From: Marinomonas mediterranea MMB-1
Lineage (GTDB): Bacteria > Pseudomonadota > Gammaproteobacteria > Pseudomonadales > Marinomonadaceae
Direction: 5' to 3'
Assembly (NCBI RefSeq): GCF_000192865.1
Contig: NC_015276.1
Span: 1,302,001-1,366,000 of the forward strand
DNA length: 64,000 bases
Shown: positions 8,542 to 17,936 of the stretch, one piece after another
Numbering within the stretch: position 1 is the stretch's first letter
How the letters are laid out: every line of letters starts with the position of its first letter
Notes under the pieces: generated by a model
Databases searched by the model: none
What the model saw: only the letters and a program-made list of their open reading frames with translations
What the model was told of the DNA's origin: nothing
Position numbers and translations under genes: made by a program

Positions 8542-10041
8542 TTATTTTTTGTTTTCTTCTTCGTAGCGTTTTTCCCAGAAGTCCGCGCCTTTAATGCCCA
8601 GTGCTTTAGGGTTAAAGGTAAACTTCTCGACGCCTTTTGCTTTTTGCTCTTCGTAGTCTTTTAGCGCTTTCATAGTAGGTTTCGCCATAAAGAATATGAC
8701 GAGTATACCCACGATGTTAATCCACGCCATCAATCCAACACCGACATCACCTAGGTTCCAAATGTAGCCTGCCGTGTTTACCGTGCCGTATGCGACCATA
8801 AACATGATAACCAGTTTTACAATTGTTAGAGGGATGTTGAGCTTTAACGCTTGACGTAAATAAGCAACGTTTGTTTCCGCAATGTAGTAGTACGCTAGAA
8901 TCGTAGTGAAAGCGAAGAAGAACAATGCAAAGCCGACAAATACGGGGCCTATTCCTCCAAACACGCTTTCAAGCGCCATTTGCGTAAACGCAGGGGAAGA
9001 AATGATAACGGAAGGGTCTACGTTTTGTATCAGGAACTGACCTTCAGGCAGTGTTCCTTGTACATTGTATTGCTGCGTGATTAGAATCATGAGCGCAGTA
9101 GCGGTACATATGAATAGGGTATCTACGTACACCGAGAATGCTTGAACCAACCCCTGCTGCGCAGGATGCTGAACTTCTGCTGCCGCTGCTGCGTGTGGTC
9201 CGGTACCCTGACCTGCTTCATTTGAGTATACGCCTCGTTTCACACCCCAGCCAATGGCTGCACCTAAACCTGCTTGAGCGGTAAATGCATCTGATACAAT
9301 GAGTGAGAAAATACCCGGTACGGCGTCAATATTGATAAAGACAACAATCAATGCCATCACAATATAGCCCAAGGCCATGAAAGGGACGACAATTTGGGTA
9401 AAGTGAGCGATGCGCTTTATGCCACCGAAAATAATGAAGGCAAGTACGACCAAGATAACGGCAAGAGCAACCAGTTTTGTTGTGCCAACATCACCATATG
9501 AGCTAGAGACAATGCTACCTTCGCCGAATACTTGAACAACGGCATTACCTACAGCATTTGCTTGAATGCCCGGTAGGAACACGCCACAGGCGATAATAGA
9601 GGAGAGTGCGAAAAGAACACCTAACCAGCGCCATCCTAAGCCACGGTCAAAGTAGTAGGCAGGGCCACCACGATATTGGCCGCCGTCGTTTACTTTATAC
9701 AGTTGACCCAGTGTTGATTCTGCGTATGCAGTACTGGCCCCCAAGAAGGCAACGACCCACATCCAGAAAACAGCGCCAGGACCACCGAATCCAATTGCCG
9801 CTGCTACCCCTGCAATATTACCGACGCCAACTCGACCCGATAATGAGACTGCAAGTGCTTGGAAGGAGGATATCCCTTCTGATGACTCGTTTGAATTGAA
9901 TAGCAAGCGCCACATTTCTTTGAAGTGGCGAACTTGTGCGAAGCGTGTAAGTAATGAGTAGAAAAGGCCCACACCTAGACAAAGGTATATAAGAGCAGGG
10001 CTCCAAATTATTCCGTTTAGAAAGTCTATAAATCCTTCCAT
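8542..10041 (-). CDS. Sodium:alanine (AGCS family) symporter
   Basis: 499 residues with about ten to eleven hydrophobic segments. Family signatures include LSGRVGVGNIAGVAAAIGFGGPG (given in part: GVGNIAGVA) near residue 75 and RGVYSNEAGQGTGPHAAAAA near residue 280. AGCS proteins (AlsT, DagA) import alanine or glycine with Na+ across the inner membrane, which fits a marine lifestyle. ATG at 10041 follows a GGAG-like site. The last 30 residues are charged and cytoplasmic. Transcribed alone, ending at the shared terminator. Confidence 0.93.
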   Translation of the reverse strand: MEGFIDFLNGIIWSPALIYLCLGVGLFYSLLTRFAQVRHFKEMWRLLFNSNESSEGISSFQALAVSLSGRVGVGNIAGVAAAIGFGGPGAVFWMWVVAFLGASTAYAESTLGQLYKVNDGGQYRGGPAYYFDRGLGWRWLGVLFALSSIIACGVFLPGIQANAVGNAVVQVFGEGSIVSSSYGDVGTTKLVALAVILVVLAFIIFGGIKRIAHFTQIVVPFMALGYIVMALIVVFINIDAVPGIFSLIVSDAFTAQAGLGAAIGWGVKRGVYSNEAGQGTGPHAAAAAEVQHPAQQGLVQAFSVYVDTLFICTATALMILITQQYNVQGTLPEGQFLIQNVDPSVIISSPAFTQMALESVFGGIGPVFVGFALFFFAFTTILAYYYIAETNVAYLRQALKLNIPLTIVKLVIMFMVAYGTVNTAGYIWNLGDVGVGLMAWINIVGILVIFFMAKPTMKALKDYEEQKAKGVEKFTFNPKALGIKGADFWEKRYEEENKK

Positions 10042-10399
10042 TAAAGTCTCCGAGTAATAGCGTTTCGACGCTTGTATTATTTTTATAATAGAGATGTAAC
10101 GAGTGTTTCGAGGGAATCTCTATCGAGTTATTTAGCGAAAAACGAATAAAAGCTGTGTGATGAAAAATGCAAAATATGTGCATATTTGGTGCGACAGACT
10201 TGCTTTTACATTTCTTCTGCACTAAATGAGGGCGAAATTTATCATAAAAAAGTCATGGTAGTAATGCATTTTTTCATTATTTTGTGCTTTTTTAGATCCT
10301 TTTGCAGTTTGTTGCCGTAAAAGTTTATAAGCACTTTTCGCGATGTGGGCTGAGTGTGATGTTATTCCCAAACTGTTGAATTGCTAGTGGAGAAACCCT
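10042..10399. other. Divergent intergenic region
   Basis: 358 AT-rich bases between the symporter gene and the DUF6482-like gene. No supported gene was seen; a GGAG ribosome-binding site at about 10388 serves the rightward gene. Confidence 0.4.
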
Positions 10400-10702
10400 A
10401 TGAAGGTGTCAGATCTAAGGCATATTGATGTATTTGATAAAGTACGAATTCATTCTCTTGAATCGAGTCTATATCAACTTTCTGTGATCGTGGATGGAAG
10501 TGAAGACTATGTGCATAAAGATTCAGGTGGGTTCTTAACCAGCCACAACAAACTTGATCTTCAGTCTTTGTTTACTGAAAAAATGGTTGGTGAGATGGTG
10601 TTATGCCATCAAAGTGCATACGATGAAATGGTCGGGCAGCCAATGAAAGAAGGTGGAAATATGCTCGAAGTACCTCTAGGAAATAGTTCTCTCTCAGTGT
10701 GA
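10400..10702 (+). CDS. Small DUF6482-like protein
   Basis: 100 residues, start ATG 10400 with GGAG ten bases upstream. The layout (YQLSVIVDGSEDYVHKDSGG, then MVLCHQSAYDEMVGQP) resembles a family of small cytosolic proteins in Pseudomonas and marine relatives annotated DUF6482. The conserved part is the C-terminal H-x-S-A-Y-D-E-M-V-G stretch. No signal peptide, membrane segment or known catalytic motif is visible. Its 3' end overlaps the end of the convergent vanR gene by nine bases. Function is unknown. Confidence 0.7.
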   Translation: MKVSDLRHIDVFDKVRIHSLESSLYQLSVIVDGSEDYVHKDSGGFLTSHNKLDLQSLFTEKMVGEMVLCHQSAYDEMVGQPMKEGGNMLEVPLGNSSLSV

Positions 10703-11413
10703 CTTATTTTTGATAAGTTTTATGCCTTCTTTTTTGTCGACGTCGTGGTACCTGTGAGCGTGTCCTAACGTAGCGTGTGCATGCTCTCTCATGATCATTT
10801 CTGCGCGAGCGCTTTGTTTAGAAACGATGGTTTGATAAATATGGTGGTGTTGGGTGTGTGCAAACTGGAATCGCTTTGTTTCTTCGATCATGTTGCTTTT
10901 GTCATAGGCTAAAGCACTGACGGACGCGAAAGGAATGTGCTCATCTCTAGAGAGTGCTATCGCAATAGCTTGATTATCTGCAACTTCGATTATAAGTTGA
11001 TGGAATGCTTTGTTCATATCGTGATAGTGCTCGATGTCCGTTTCCATTAGGGGAAAGTGACCTTCAAAAAGTGTATCTCCTATCTTTAAGAGAGTCTCGA
11101 AGCGAAATTTTTGCTCTTCAGTAAGGCCTTTTTCCGCCGCTCTTCTGGCTGCTAGACCTTCAAGAGCGCCTCGAACTTCGACCGCTCCCTCAATTTCTTC
11201 AATCGAAACAGATCTCACTTCATAACCTCTCCCTGAAAGTTTATTTAATAGACCTTCTTGTTCCAGAGCTCTAAAGGCAATTCTTATGGGGGTTCTAGAT
11301 ACACCAAGTTTTTCTGCCGTTGGTATTTCGGCCAGCCGTGCACCTGCTGCGAATTCACCTGAAAGAATCATTTGTCGTAATGTGGTTAAAATTTGTTGAC
11401 CAGATTTTGCCAT
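10694..11413 (-). CDS. vanR: VanR-like GntR/FCD transcriptional repressor of vanAB
   Basis: 239 residues from ATG 11413 (MAKSGQQILTTLRQMILSG). A TTG ten codons upstream is possible but would lie inside the operator palindrome at 11430-11447. The N-terminal winged helix (AAGARLAEIPTAEKLGVSRT, PIRIAFRALEQEGLL) is of the GntR type. The C-terminal FCD all-helical domain carries the Asp/His ligand pattern (DIEHYHDMNKAFH; HHHIYQTI; HAHATLGHAH). It is divergent from vanA, and its leader holds the same TTGGATCC palindrome found in front of vanA. This suggests self-control and repression of vanAB relieved by vanillate (inference from known VanR). Confidence 0.87.
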   Translation of the reverse strand: MAKSGQQILTTLRQMILSGEFAAGARLAEIPTAEKLGVSRTPIRIAFRALEQEGLLNKLSGRGYEVRSVSIEEIEGAVEVRGALEGLAARRAAEKGLTEEQKFRFETLLKIGDTLFEGHFPLMETDIEHYHDMNKAFHQLIIEVADNQAIAIALSRDEHIPFASVSALAYDKSNMIEETKRFQFAHTQHHHIYQTIVSKQSARAEMIMREHAHATLGHAHRYHDVDKKEGIKLIKNKSH

Positions 11414-11429
11414 AAGAGTGTTTGCCTTA

Positions 11430-11447
11430 ACTATTGGATCCAATAGT
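11430..11447. promoter_or_regulatory. VanR operator O1 (in vanR leader)
   Basis: Perfect 18-base palindrome ACTATTGGATCCAATAGT just upstream of the vanR start. Its core ATTGGATCCAAT is the operator core I recall for VanR in Caulobacter. Confidence 0.8.
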
Positions 11448-11484
11448 TTCTTATTTTTCGGTGTTTATCGAGTGATTATGCATT

Positions 11485-11497
11485 AATTGGATCCATT
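11485..11497. promoter_or_regulatory. VanR operator O2 (imperfect)
   Basis: AATTGGATCCATT keeps the TTGGATCC core but has an imperfect right arm. It lies midway in the divergent intergenic region. Confidence 0.6.
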
Positions 11498-11537
11498 TAG
11501 GGATTTTTAAATAGGATAAATAGCTCAATTCCGATTA

Positions 11538-11551
11538 TATTGGATCCAATA
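11538..11551. promoter_or_regulatory. VanR operator O3 (vanA leader)
   Basis: TATTGGATCCAATA, a perfect 14-base palindrome 28 bases before the vanA ATG, placed to block transcription or elongation of vanAB. Confidence 0.78.
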
Positions 11552-11578
11552 AGAACAAAAAGCCCAATGGAGCCTAAG

Positions 11579-12697
11579 ATGACGAATCAAACTTACCCTA
11601 AAAATGCATGGTATGTCGCTGCTATGTCAGAAGAAATCGGTTTAGAAAAGCCGCTAGGTAGAAAGGTATGTGGAGAGCGAATCGCCTTCTATCGACCTAA
11701 ACCAAATGAGGTGGCAGCTGTGCTGGATTTTTGTCCGCATCGCGGTGCGGCTCTTTCATTAGGGTATGTTGAAGATGGTTTGCTTGTCTGTGGTTATCAT
11801 GGATTAAAAATCGGAGAAGATGGCAAAACCAAAGCTATGCCATTACAGCGTGTTCAAGGTTTTCCGTGTATGAAGGCGTATGCTGTCGAAGAGCTGTATG
11901 GGTTTATTTGGGTATGGCCCGGCGATCAATCTCAGGCGGACGCGAGCTTGATTCCTCGACTAGAATGGGCGGAAAGTGATGACTGGGCTTACGGTGGAGG
12001 GTTGTATCACATTAAGTGTGATTACCGTCTTATGATCGACAACCTAATGGATCTGACACACGAGACTTATGTACATGCCTCAAGTATTGGACAAAAAGAG
12101 ATTGATGAGTCTCCCGTATCAACGCAATCGGAAGGAGATGAGGTAATTACCAGTCGCTATATGGAGAATATTATGGCGCCACCGTTCTGGCAGGCTGCGT
12201 TGCGTGCGAATGGGTTGGCGGATGATGTCCCTGTTGATCGTTGGCAGAGATGTCGTTTCACTCCTCCGTCTAATGTCATGATTGACGTTGGTGTTGCTCA
12301 TGCGGGCAAGGGCGGCTACGACGCTCCAAAAGAGTTTAAAGCAAGCAGTATTGTGGTGGATTTTATTACACCTGAAAACGACGATACTATGTGGTATTTC
12401 TGGGGGATGGCTCGGAACTTTAAAGCCGATGATGAGGCATTAACAGACAGTATTCGTGAAGGCCAAGGTGGTATTTTTCAAGAGGACCTAGAGGTGCTCG
12501 AATATCAGCAGGTCAACTTGAAAGCGTTTCCTGATTATGACTTGCTAAAATTGAATATTGATGCGGGTGGCGTTCAATCTCGACGAATTATTGAGCGACT
12601 TATTCGCACAGAGCAAGACTCGTCTAAACTTAGTAAGAATGGCATTGTTTCTGATTTAAAGGTTGAAGAGAGGCCTTTGCAAACTATTTCCTTCTAA
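11579..12697 (+). CDS. vanA: Vanillate O-demethylase oxygenase subunit (Rieske)
   Basis: 372 residues from ATG 11579, which has GGAG six bases upstream; in-frame ATG 11567 is less well placed. The Rieske [2Fe-2S] ligands are FCPHRG and CGYHG (C-x-H, 16-17 residues, C-x2-H) at about residues 46-69. The mononuclear iron site lies in NLMDLTHETYVHASS. The protein uses O2 and electrons from VanB to demethylate vanillate to protocatechuate with release of formaldehyde. Neighbours vanR (divergent) and vanB (downstream, 29-base gap) support the call. No protocatechuate ring-cleavage genes are in the window. Confidence 0.9.
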   Translation: MTNQTYPKNAWYVAAMSEEIGLEKPLGRKVCGERIAFYRPKPNEVAAVLDFCPHRGAALSLGYVEDGLLVCGYHGLKIGEDGKTKAMPLQRVQGFPCMKAYAVEELYGFIWVWPGDQSQADASLIPRLEWAESDDWAYGGGLYHIKCDYRLMIDNLMDLTHETYVHASSIGQKEIDESPVSTQSEGDEVITSRYMENIMAPPFWQAALRANGLADDVPVDRWQRCRFTPPSNVMIDVGVAHAGKGGYDAPKEFKASSIVVDFITPENDDTMWYFWGMARNFKADDEALTDSIREGQGGIFQEDLEVLEYQQVNLKAFPDYDLLKLNIDAGGVQSRRIIERLIRTEQDSSKLSKNGIVSDLKVEERPLQTISF

Positions 12698-12726
12698 TTC
12701 ACGGATTGCTTTGGAGATTAACAGCG

Positions 12727-13683
12727 ATGATTGCGGTAGAAGTAAAAAATGTTGTACTTGAGGCGGACTCTGTTGTTCGCCTTGTATTGGGGAGGCCGGA
12801 TGAAGGTTTACTGCCTAGTTTTGATGCGGGGGCGCATATTGAGCTGACATTGCCGAGTGGGTTAATTCGTCAATATTCATTGTGTCGATTGCAAGCGGAT
12901 GAGCGCTATTATGAAATTGCGGTGCTAAAAGATCCTGCGTCAAGAGGGGGCTCAGAAGAGGTGCATGGATTAACAATAGGCGAGCATTTATCGATAAGTG
13001 AACCTAGAAACCACTTCCCACTCGTGAGTCCGACAAGAAAAGCTTTGCTGATTGCTGGTGGTATCGGAGTAACGCCATTGTTGCCAATGGCGCAAACCTT
13101 GTCTCGTTATGGTACGCCGTTTGAATTTCATTATTGCTCTAAATCACCTCGCCATGCCGCGTTTTCCAGTGCGCTTGAAAGTGGCCGCTTTGCTGATAAA
13201 ATGCACTTCCACTACAGTCTAGTACCTTCTTCTGGGCGGATGGATATTCGCGCGGTTTTAGCTGATAAGGTCAGCGATACTGAGCTGTATGTATGTGGGC
13301 CTGCTGGTTTTATTACTTCTGTACTTGAGGAAGCGAAGACATTAGGTTGGTCGGAGAGCCGATTGCACCGTGAGTTTTTCTCTGCTCCCATTGACGAGTC
13401 GGCAGATCTTACAGACAGCGCTTTTACCGTTAAAATATCGAGTACCGGTGATGAGTTTGTCGTGGCGGAAGATCAAACCATTTCGCAAGTGTTAGAAGAT
13501 AATGGTGTGTTTCTGCCCGTCTCGTGTGAAGAAGGTGTCTGTGGAACCTGCATGACAGATGTTCTTGATGGTATACCGGATCATCGTGATGTTTTTCTAA
13601 CAGACAAAGAGCATCAAGAAGGTAAACTTATTATGGCGTGTTGCTCTCGTGCTAAAACAAAAACACTGACATTGGATTTGTAG
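12727..13683 (+). CDS. vanB: Vanillate O-demethylase reductase subunit
   Basis: 318 residues from ATG 12727, with GGAG at about 12714. Domain order is FMN/FAD-binding barrel (RQYSLCRL), NAD-binding domain (AGGIGVTPLLPMA; YVCGPAGFI) and a C-terminal plant-type [2Fe-2S] ferredoxin with C-x4-C-x2-C (CEEGVCGTC) and a fourth Cys in MACC. It passes electrons from NADH to the VanA Rieske centre. Directly downstream of vanA in the same operon. Confidence 0.9.
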   Translation: MIAVEVKNVVLEADSVVRLVLGRPDEGLLPSFDAGAHIELTLPSGLIRQYSLCRLQADERYYEIAVLKDPASRGGSEEVHGLTIGEHLSISEPRNHFPLVSPTRKALLIAGGIGVTPLLPMAQTLSRYGTPFEFHYCSKSPRHAAFSSALESGRFADKMHFHYSLVPSSGRMDIRAVLADKVSDTELYVCGPAGFITSVLEEAKTLGWSESRLHREFFSAPIDESADLTDSAFTVKISSTGDEFVVAEDQTISQVLEDNGVFLPVSCEEGVCGTCMTDVLDGIPDHRDVFLTDKEHQEGKLIMACCSRAKTKTLTLDL

Positions 13684-13702
13684 TCGATTATTTTCATAAA
13701 AC

Positions 13703-13728
13703 GCGTTTTGCTTCATTGAGCAAAACGC
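13703..13728 (+). terminator. Hairpin after vanB
   Basis: Arms GCGTTTTGCT and AGCAAAACGC with a 6-base loop directly after vanB. There is no strong T-run, so termination efficiency is uncertain. Confidence 0.5.
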
Positions 13729-13823
13729 CCCTCAATGCTATCATTTCCCCCCGTCCTGAAGGTGCGTTATCAAGTACCTCAATTTCAATCGATTCTATAC
13801 ATTTTAAGGCGGGCTAATAACAC

Positions 13824-15458
13824 ATGGCGACACGATATATTTTCGTCACAGGCGGCGTGGTTTCTTCTCTAGGTAAAGGACTTGCATCGGCATCTCTTGC
13901 TGCAATCCTTGAATCGCGTGGTCTGAAAGTTACCATGCTAAAGCTGGATCCATACATTAACGTCGATCCAGGTACAATGAGCCCATTTCAACACGGTGAA
14001 GTTTATGTGACTGATGACGGTGCAGAAACGGATCTGGATTTAGGCCACTATGAGCGCTTTATTTCAACTCGCATGAGTAAGCGTAATAACTTCACATCTG
14101 GTCGTGTCTATCAAGATGTTCTGAAAAAAGAGCGTCGAGGCGACTACCTTGGTGGTACTGTTCAGGTTATCCCACACATTACTGATGAAATTAAACGTCG
14201 CGTTATTGCTGGTGCAGAAGGCGCGGACGTTGCTTTGGTTGAGATTGGTGGTACGGTTGGTGATATTGAATCTCAACCTTTCCTTGAGGCGGTTCGTCAA
14301 CTTAAGGTAGAACTTGGTTCGCATCGTGCCTTGTTCATGCATTTGACACTGGTTCCTTACATCCGTACTGCGGGTGAAACTAAAACAAAACCAACTCAGC
14401 ACTCCGTAAAAGAGTTGCGTTCGATTGGTATTCAGCCAGACGTCCTAGTATGTCGTTCTGAAGTAAGCATTGAAGCGCCAGAGCGTAAGAAAATTGCTTT
14501 GTTTACTAATGTTGATGAGCGCGCAGTAATATCGCTGCCTGATGCGGATACCATTTATAGAATCCCTCAAATGTTAGCGGATCAAGGGTTGGATAGCTTA
14601 ATCGTTGATCGTTTCAACCTAGATGGCAATATCGCCGATCTCAGCATTTGGAATAAAGTTGCTCAAGCTAAGCTTAACCCTGAAAAGCAAGTTAATATTG
14701 CTATGGTGGGTAAGTATATGGAGCTTTTGGATGCCTATAAGTCTCTTATTGAAGCAATGGATCATGCTGGTATTCATGCTCGCACGAAAGTGAAATTACA
14801 CTACATTGATTCAGAGAAAGTGGAAGAAGAAGGAACGTCTATTCTAGAAGGAATGGATGCAATTTTGGTTCCTGGTGGGTTTGGTGAGCGTGGTGTTGAA
14901 GGTAAAATTCGTACTGCTCAGTATGCTCGCGAAAATAAAACCCCTTACTTAGGTATCTGTTTAGGTATGCAAGTAGCGGTCATCGAATTTGCTCGAAATG
15001 TAGCAAATCTTTCCGGTGCACACAGCACGGAATTTAACTTAAAAACAGAGAATCCCGTCGTTGGTTTGATCACTGAATGGACTAACGCAGAAGGTTCCAA
15101 AGAAATCCGGTCAGAGGAATCCGATCTTGGTGGAACAATGCGCCTTGGAGCTCAGGACTGTAACTTGGTGGAAGGCACGAAAGCATTCGAAGCCTACGGC
15201 AAGCCAGTTGTCAGTGAGCGTCATCGCCATCGTTATGAAGTAAACAACTATTATCTTGAAGCGTTAGAGAAAGCGGGTTTGACGATTTCTGGTCGTTCAG
15301 CCGATAGCTCTCTCGTCGAGATGGTGGAAATTGAAGATCACCCTTGGTTTGTGGCATGTCAGTTCCACCCAGAGTTTACTTCTACACCTCGATATGGACA
15401 CGGCCTGTTCAGTGCATTTGTTCATGCTGCACTGAAGTTCGCAGGAAAAGAAAAATAA
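13824..15458 (+). CDS. pyrG: CTP synthase
   Basis: 544 residues, the usual family length. The N-terminal amidoligase domain opens with FVTGGVVSSLGKGLASAS (nucleotide loop), and the C-terminal glutamine amidotransferase has the nucleophile motif GICLGMQ and the catalytic His-Glu in FHPEF. It converts UTP to CTP with glutamine and ATP. It begins the conserved pyrG-eno-ftsB block, followed by eno after 67 bases. Confidence 0.98.
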   Translation: MATRYIFVTGGVVSSLGKGLASASLAAILESRGLKVTMLKLDPYINVDPGTMSPFQHGEVYVTDDGAETDLDLGHYERFISTRMSKRNNFTSGRVYQDVLKKERRGDYLGGTVQVIPHITDEIKRRVIAGAEGADVALVEIGGTVGDIESQPFLEAVRQLKVELGSHRALFMHLTLVPYIRTAGETKTKPTQHSVKELRSIGIQPDVLVCRSEVSIEAPERKKIALFTNVDERAVISLPDADTIYRIPQMLADQGLDSLIVDRFNLDGNIADLSIWNKVAQAKLNPEKQVNIAMVGKYMELLDAYKSLIEAMDHAGIHARTKVKLHYIDSEKVEEEGTSILEGMDAILVPGGFGERGVEGKIRTAQYARENKTPYLGICLGMQVAVIEFARNVANLSGAHSTEFNLKTENPVVGLITEWTNAEGSKEIRSEESDLGGTMRLGAQDCNLVEGTKAFEAYGKPVVSERHRHRYEVNNYYLEALEKAGLTISGRSADSSLVEMVEIEDHPWFVACQFHPEFTSTPRYGHGLFSAFVHAALKFAGKEK

Positions 15459-15525
15459 CTTTTGCAAACAGGTGTTTGTGACTATTTCATTTTTATGAAG
15501 GTTCATCTAAATAAAGGGGTTTGTT

Positions 15526-16821
15526 ATGAGTCAAATCGTTGATATTAAGGCCAGAGAAGTACTGGACTCCCGCGGTAATCCAACTGTTGAAGCGGACGTA
15601 TTTCTTGAGGATGGCGCTTTTGGATCAGCGTGTGCACCTTCTGGTGCCTCTACCGGTTCTCGTGAAGCTTTAGAGTTACGTGATGGAGATAAGAGCCGTT
15701 ACCTAGGTAAAGGTGTCTTAAAGGCGGTTGCTGCAGTAAATGGCCCAATTCGTGACGCTTTAATCGGTAAAGACGCAACGGCGCAAGCAGAGCTTGATCA
15801 GATCATGATTGATCTGGATGGAACTGAAAACAAATCTACTTTTGGCGCGAACGCTATTTTGGCGGTTTCTTTGGCAACTGCAAAAGCAGCGGCGGTTTCT
15901 AAAAAAGTACCATTGTATGCTCACATTGCTGACATAAACGGTACCTCTGGCGAGTTCTCTATGCCTGTGCCGATGATGAATATCATCAATGGCGGTGAGC
16001 ATGCCGATAACAACGTCGATATTCAAGAGTTTATGGTTCAGCCTGTCGGCGCGCCAAACTTCCGTGAAGCGCTACGTTACGGTGCTGAGATTTTCCACGC
16101 ACTGAAAAAAGTGTTAACCGCTCGCGGTCTAAATACTGCAGTTGGTGATGAGGGTGGGTTCGCTCCTGATTTGTCTTCTAATGCCGAAGCGCTTGCTGTC
16201 ATTAAAGAAGCGGTTGCAGCTGCGGGTTATGAGTTAGGTAAAGACATCACCTTGGCGATGGACTGTGCTTCTTCTGAATTCTATGAAGATGGTAAGTACA
16301 ACATGAAAGGCGAAGGCAAAGTGTTCTCTTCTGAAGAGTTCTCTGATTACCTTGCTGAGTTGTGTGAAGAATATCCAATCGTATCGATTGAAGATGGTCA
16401 AGACGAGTCTGATTGGGATGGCTTTGCTTACCAAACTAAGATTCTTGGGGATAAAATTCAACTAGTAGGTGATGACCTATTTGTTACGAATACTAAGATT
16501 CTTAAGCGTGGTATCGATGAAGGAATTGGTAACTCTATCCTTATTAAGTTCAACCAAATTGGCTCTTTGACCGAAACGCTTGAAGCAATCAAAATGGCGA
16601 AAGCAGCAGGTTACACTGCCGTTATTTCTCACCGTTCTGGTGAAACTGAAGACGCTACGATTGCTGACTTGGCTGTCGGTACGGCTGCTGGTCAAATTAA
16701 GACAGGTTCTTTATGCCGTTCTGATCGTGTGTCTAAGTATAACCAATTGCTTCGCATCGAAGAGCAATTGGGTGGAAAAGCACCTTATAACGGTCTTTCT
16801 GAGATTAAAGGTCAGGCGTAA
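15526..16821 (+). CDS. eno: Enolase
   Basis: 431 residues, start ATG 15526 preceded by AAAGGGG. Recognised by ASTGSREALELRDG, the metal-binding aspartates and glutamate (MDCASSEF, SIEDG, GDDLFVTN) and the signature SHRSGETEDATIADLAVG. It interconverts 2-phosphoglycerate and phosphoenolpyruvate in glycolysis, and in many proteobacteria is part of the RNA degradosome. Ends at a strong terminator. Confidence 0.98.
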   Translation: MSQIVDIKAREVLDSRGNPTVEADVFLEDGAFGSACAPSGASTGSREALELRDGDKSRYLGKGVLKAVAAVNGPIRDALIGKDATAQAELDQIMIDLDGTENKSTFGANAILAVSLATAKAAAVSKKVPLYAHIADINGTSGEFSMPVPMMNIINGGEHADNNVDIQEFMVQPVGAPNFREALRYGAEIFHALKKVLTARGLNTAVGDEGGFAPDLSSNAEALAVIKEAVAAAGYELGKDITLAMDCASSEFYEDGKYNMKGEGKVFSSEEFSDYLAELCEEYPIVSIEDGQDESDWDGFAYQTKILGDKIQLVGDDLFVTNTKILKRGIDEGIGNSILIKFNQIGSLTETLEAIKMAKAAGYTAVISHRSGETEDATIADLAVGTAAGQIKTGSLCRSDRVSKYNQLLRIEEQLGGKAPYNGLSEIKGQA

Positions 16822-16836
16822 TTTCGTTCTGATTTT

Positions 16837-16868
16837 AAAAGGGAGAACATTTGTTCTCCCTTTTTTAT
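16837..16868 (+). terminator. Rho-independent terminator of eno
   Basis: 13-base arms AAAAGGGAGAACA / TGTTCTCCCTTTT with a two-base gap followed by T-run. Confidence 0.92.
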
Positions 16869-16925
16869 TTTCTTTGATCTACTTTCGATGAATAATGGAC
16901 GTCTTCTAACAGTATTATTTTCTTT

Positions 16926-17204
16926 ATGACCCAGCGCATTATTCTTATTACGTTATTTATCCTAGTCTGCGTCCTGTCGTATCGCCTTTATTTTGGCGAT
17001 CAAGGAATTAAACGGCAGGAAGAGTTGGCTAAGCAAGTCGAATATCAAGAGCGTATTAACGATAGGCTTAGGCAGCGCAATGATGCCTTGCGAGCGCAAG
17101 TGAGCGATTTAAGGCAAGGTGAAGAAGCGGTTGAAGAGCATGTTAGAGCGGAGCTGCAGTACATCAAAGAAGGGGAAACCTTCTATAGAATGGTCGAAAA
17201 ATGA
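16926..17204 (+). CDS. ftsB: Cell division protein FtsB
   Basis: 92 residues, typical for FtsB. One N-terminal membrane helix (ILITLFILVCVLSYRLYFG) is followed by a periplasmic coiled coil (about 30-70) and the C-terminal FYRMVEK. It forms the FtsQ-FtsL-FtsB complex that activates septal peptidoglycan synthesis. Its stop overlaps the ispD start by four bases (ATGA), and the ftsB-ispD-ispF order is conserved. Confidence 0.94.
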   Translation: MTQRIILITLFILVCVLSYRLYFGDQGIKRQEELAKQVEYQERINDRLRQRNDALRAQVSDLRQGEEAVEEHVRAELQYIKEGETFYRMVEK

Positions 17205-17890
17205 GTAAGAAATTTTGGGTTGTTATTCCCGCAGCGGGTGTTGGGAGAAGAATGCAATCTGATTGCCCTAAGCAATATTTAGACATTTCGGGAAAAACGG
17301 TCTTAGACCGAACTATTTCGGTATTTATAGAGCGCAAAGATATCGAGGGAATCGCCGTTGGTATCGGTGCCAATGACGCTTATTGGCAAGACTCTATTTG
17401 GGCGGAACACTCTAATGTTCATTCGTATGTTGGTGGGTCTGAGAGGTCTGAAACCGTGCAAAATGGGTTGTCCTTTTTGTTGGATCAACATGGCGTTACG
17501 CCACATCAATCTGTCTTGGTTCATGATGCTGCGCGTCCTCTACTTCCTCAAACGGCACTCGATAAAATTCTTAGCCATGATGGCAAGTTTGGGTGCATAT
17601 TGGCCTTGCCATGTAGAGATACCATTAAACAACAGCAACAGGGAAATGCGACGATTCACTCCACGTTAGATCGACGTCTTCTTTGGCAGGCTCAAACACC
17701 GCAATGTTTTCCTGTTGGTGCATTAAAAAAAGCGTTAGAGCAAGCGGTTCAAGACGGCGCATTGATCACAGATGAAAGCTCGGCTATGGAAAGGTTGGGC
17801 TGGCAGCCTGCGCTTATAGAGGGCGACGTACTCAATTTTAAGATAACGTCGCCTGATGATTTAATGTTAGCGAGAGCGGTTCTTCGTTAA
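17201..17890 (+). CDS. ispD: 2-C-methyl-D-erythritol 4-phosphate cytidylyltransferase
   Basis: 229 residues. The N-terminal nucleotide-binding motif VIPAAGVGRRMQSDCPKQYL, VLVHDAARPL and QTPQCFP identify IspD. It transfers CMP from CTP to MEP in the non-mevalonate isoprenoid pathway. Translationally coupled to ftsB by the overlap; ispF, the enzyme two steps later, follows after 46 bases. Confidence 0.96.
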   Translation: MSKKFWVVIPAAGVGRRMQSDCPKQYLDISGKTVLDRTISVFIERKDIEGIAVGIGANDAYWQDSIWAEHSNVHSYVGGSERSETVQNGLSFLLDQHGVTPHQSVLVHDAARPLLPQTALDKILSHDGKFGCILALPCRDTIKQQQQGNATIHSTLDRRLLWQAQTPQCFPVGALKKALEQAVQDGALITDESSAMERLGWQPALIEGDVLNFKITSPDDLMLARAVLR

Positions 17891-17936
17891 GCGCGTACCT
17901 GACGCGTATTTATACTCGCTATTACTTGGAGAATAT

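Noticed and set aside
9818..10222. 134-codon frame on the minus strand over the symporter start
   Set aside because: Overlaps the well-supported symporter gene in another frame and lacks family resemblance.
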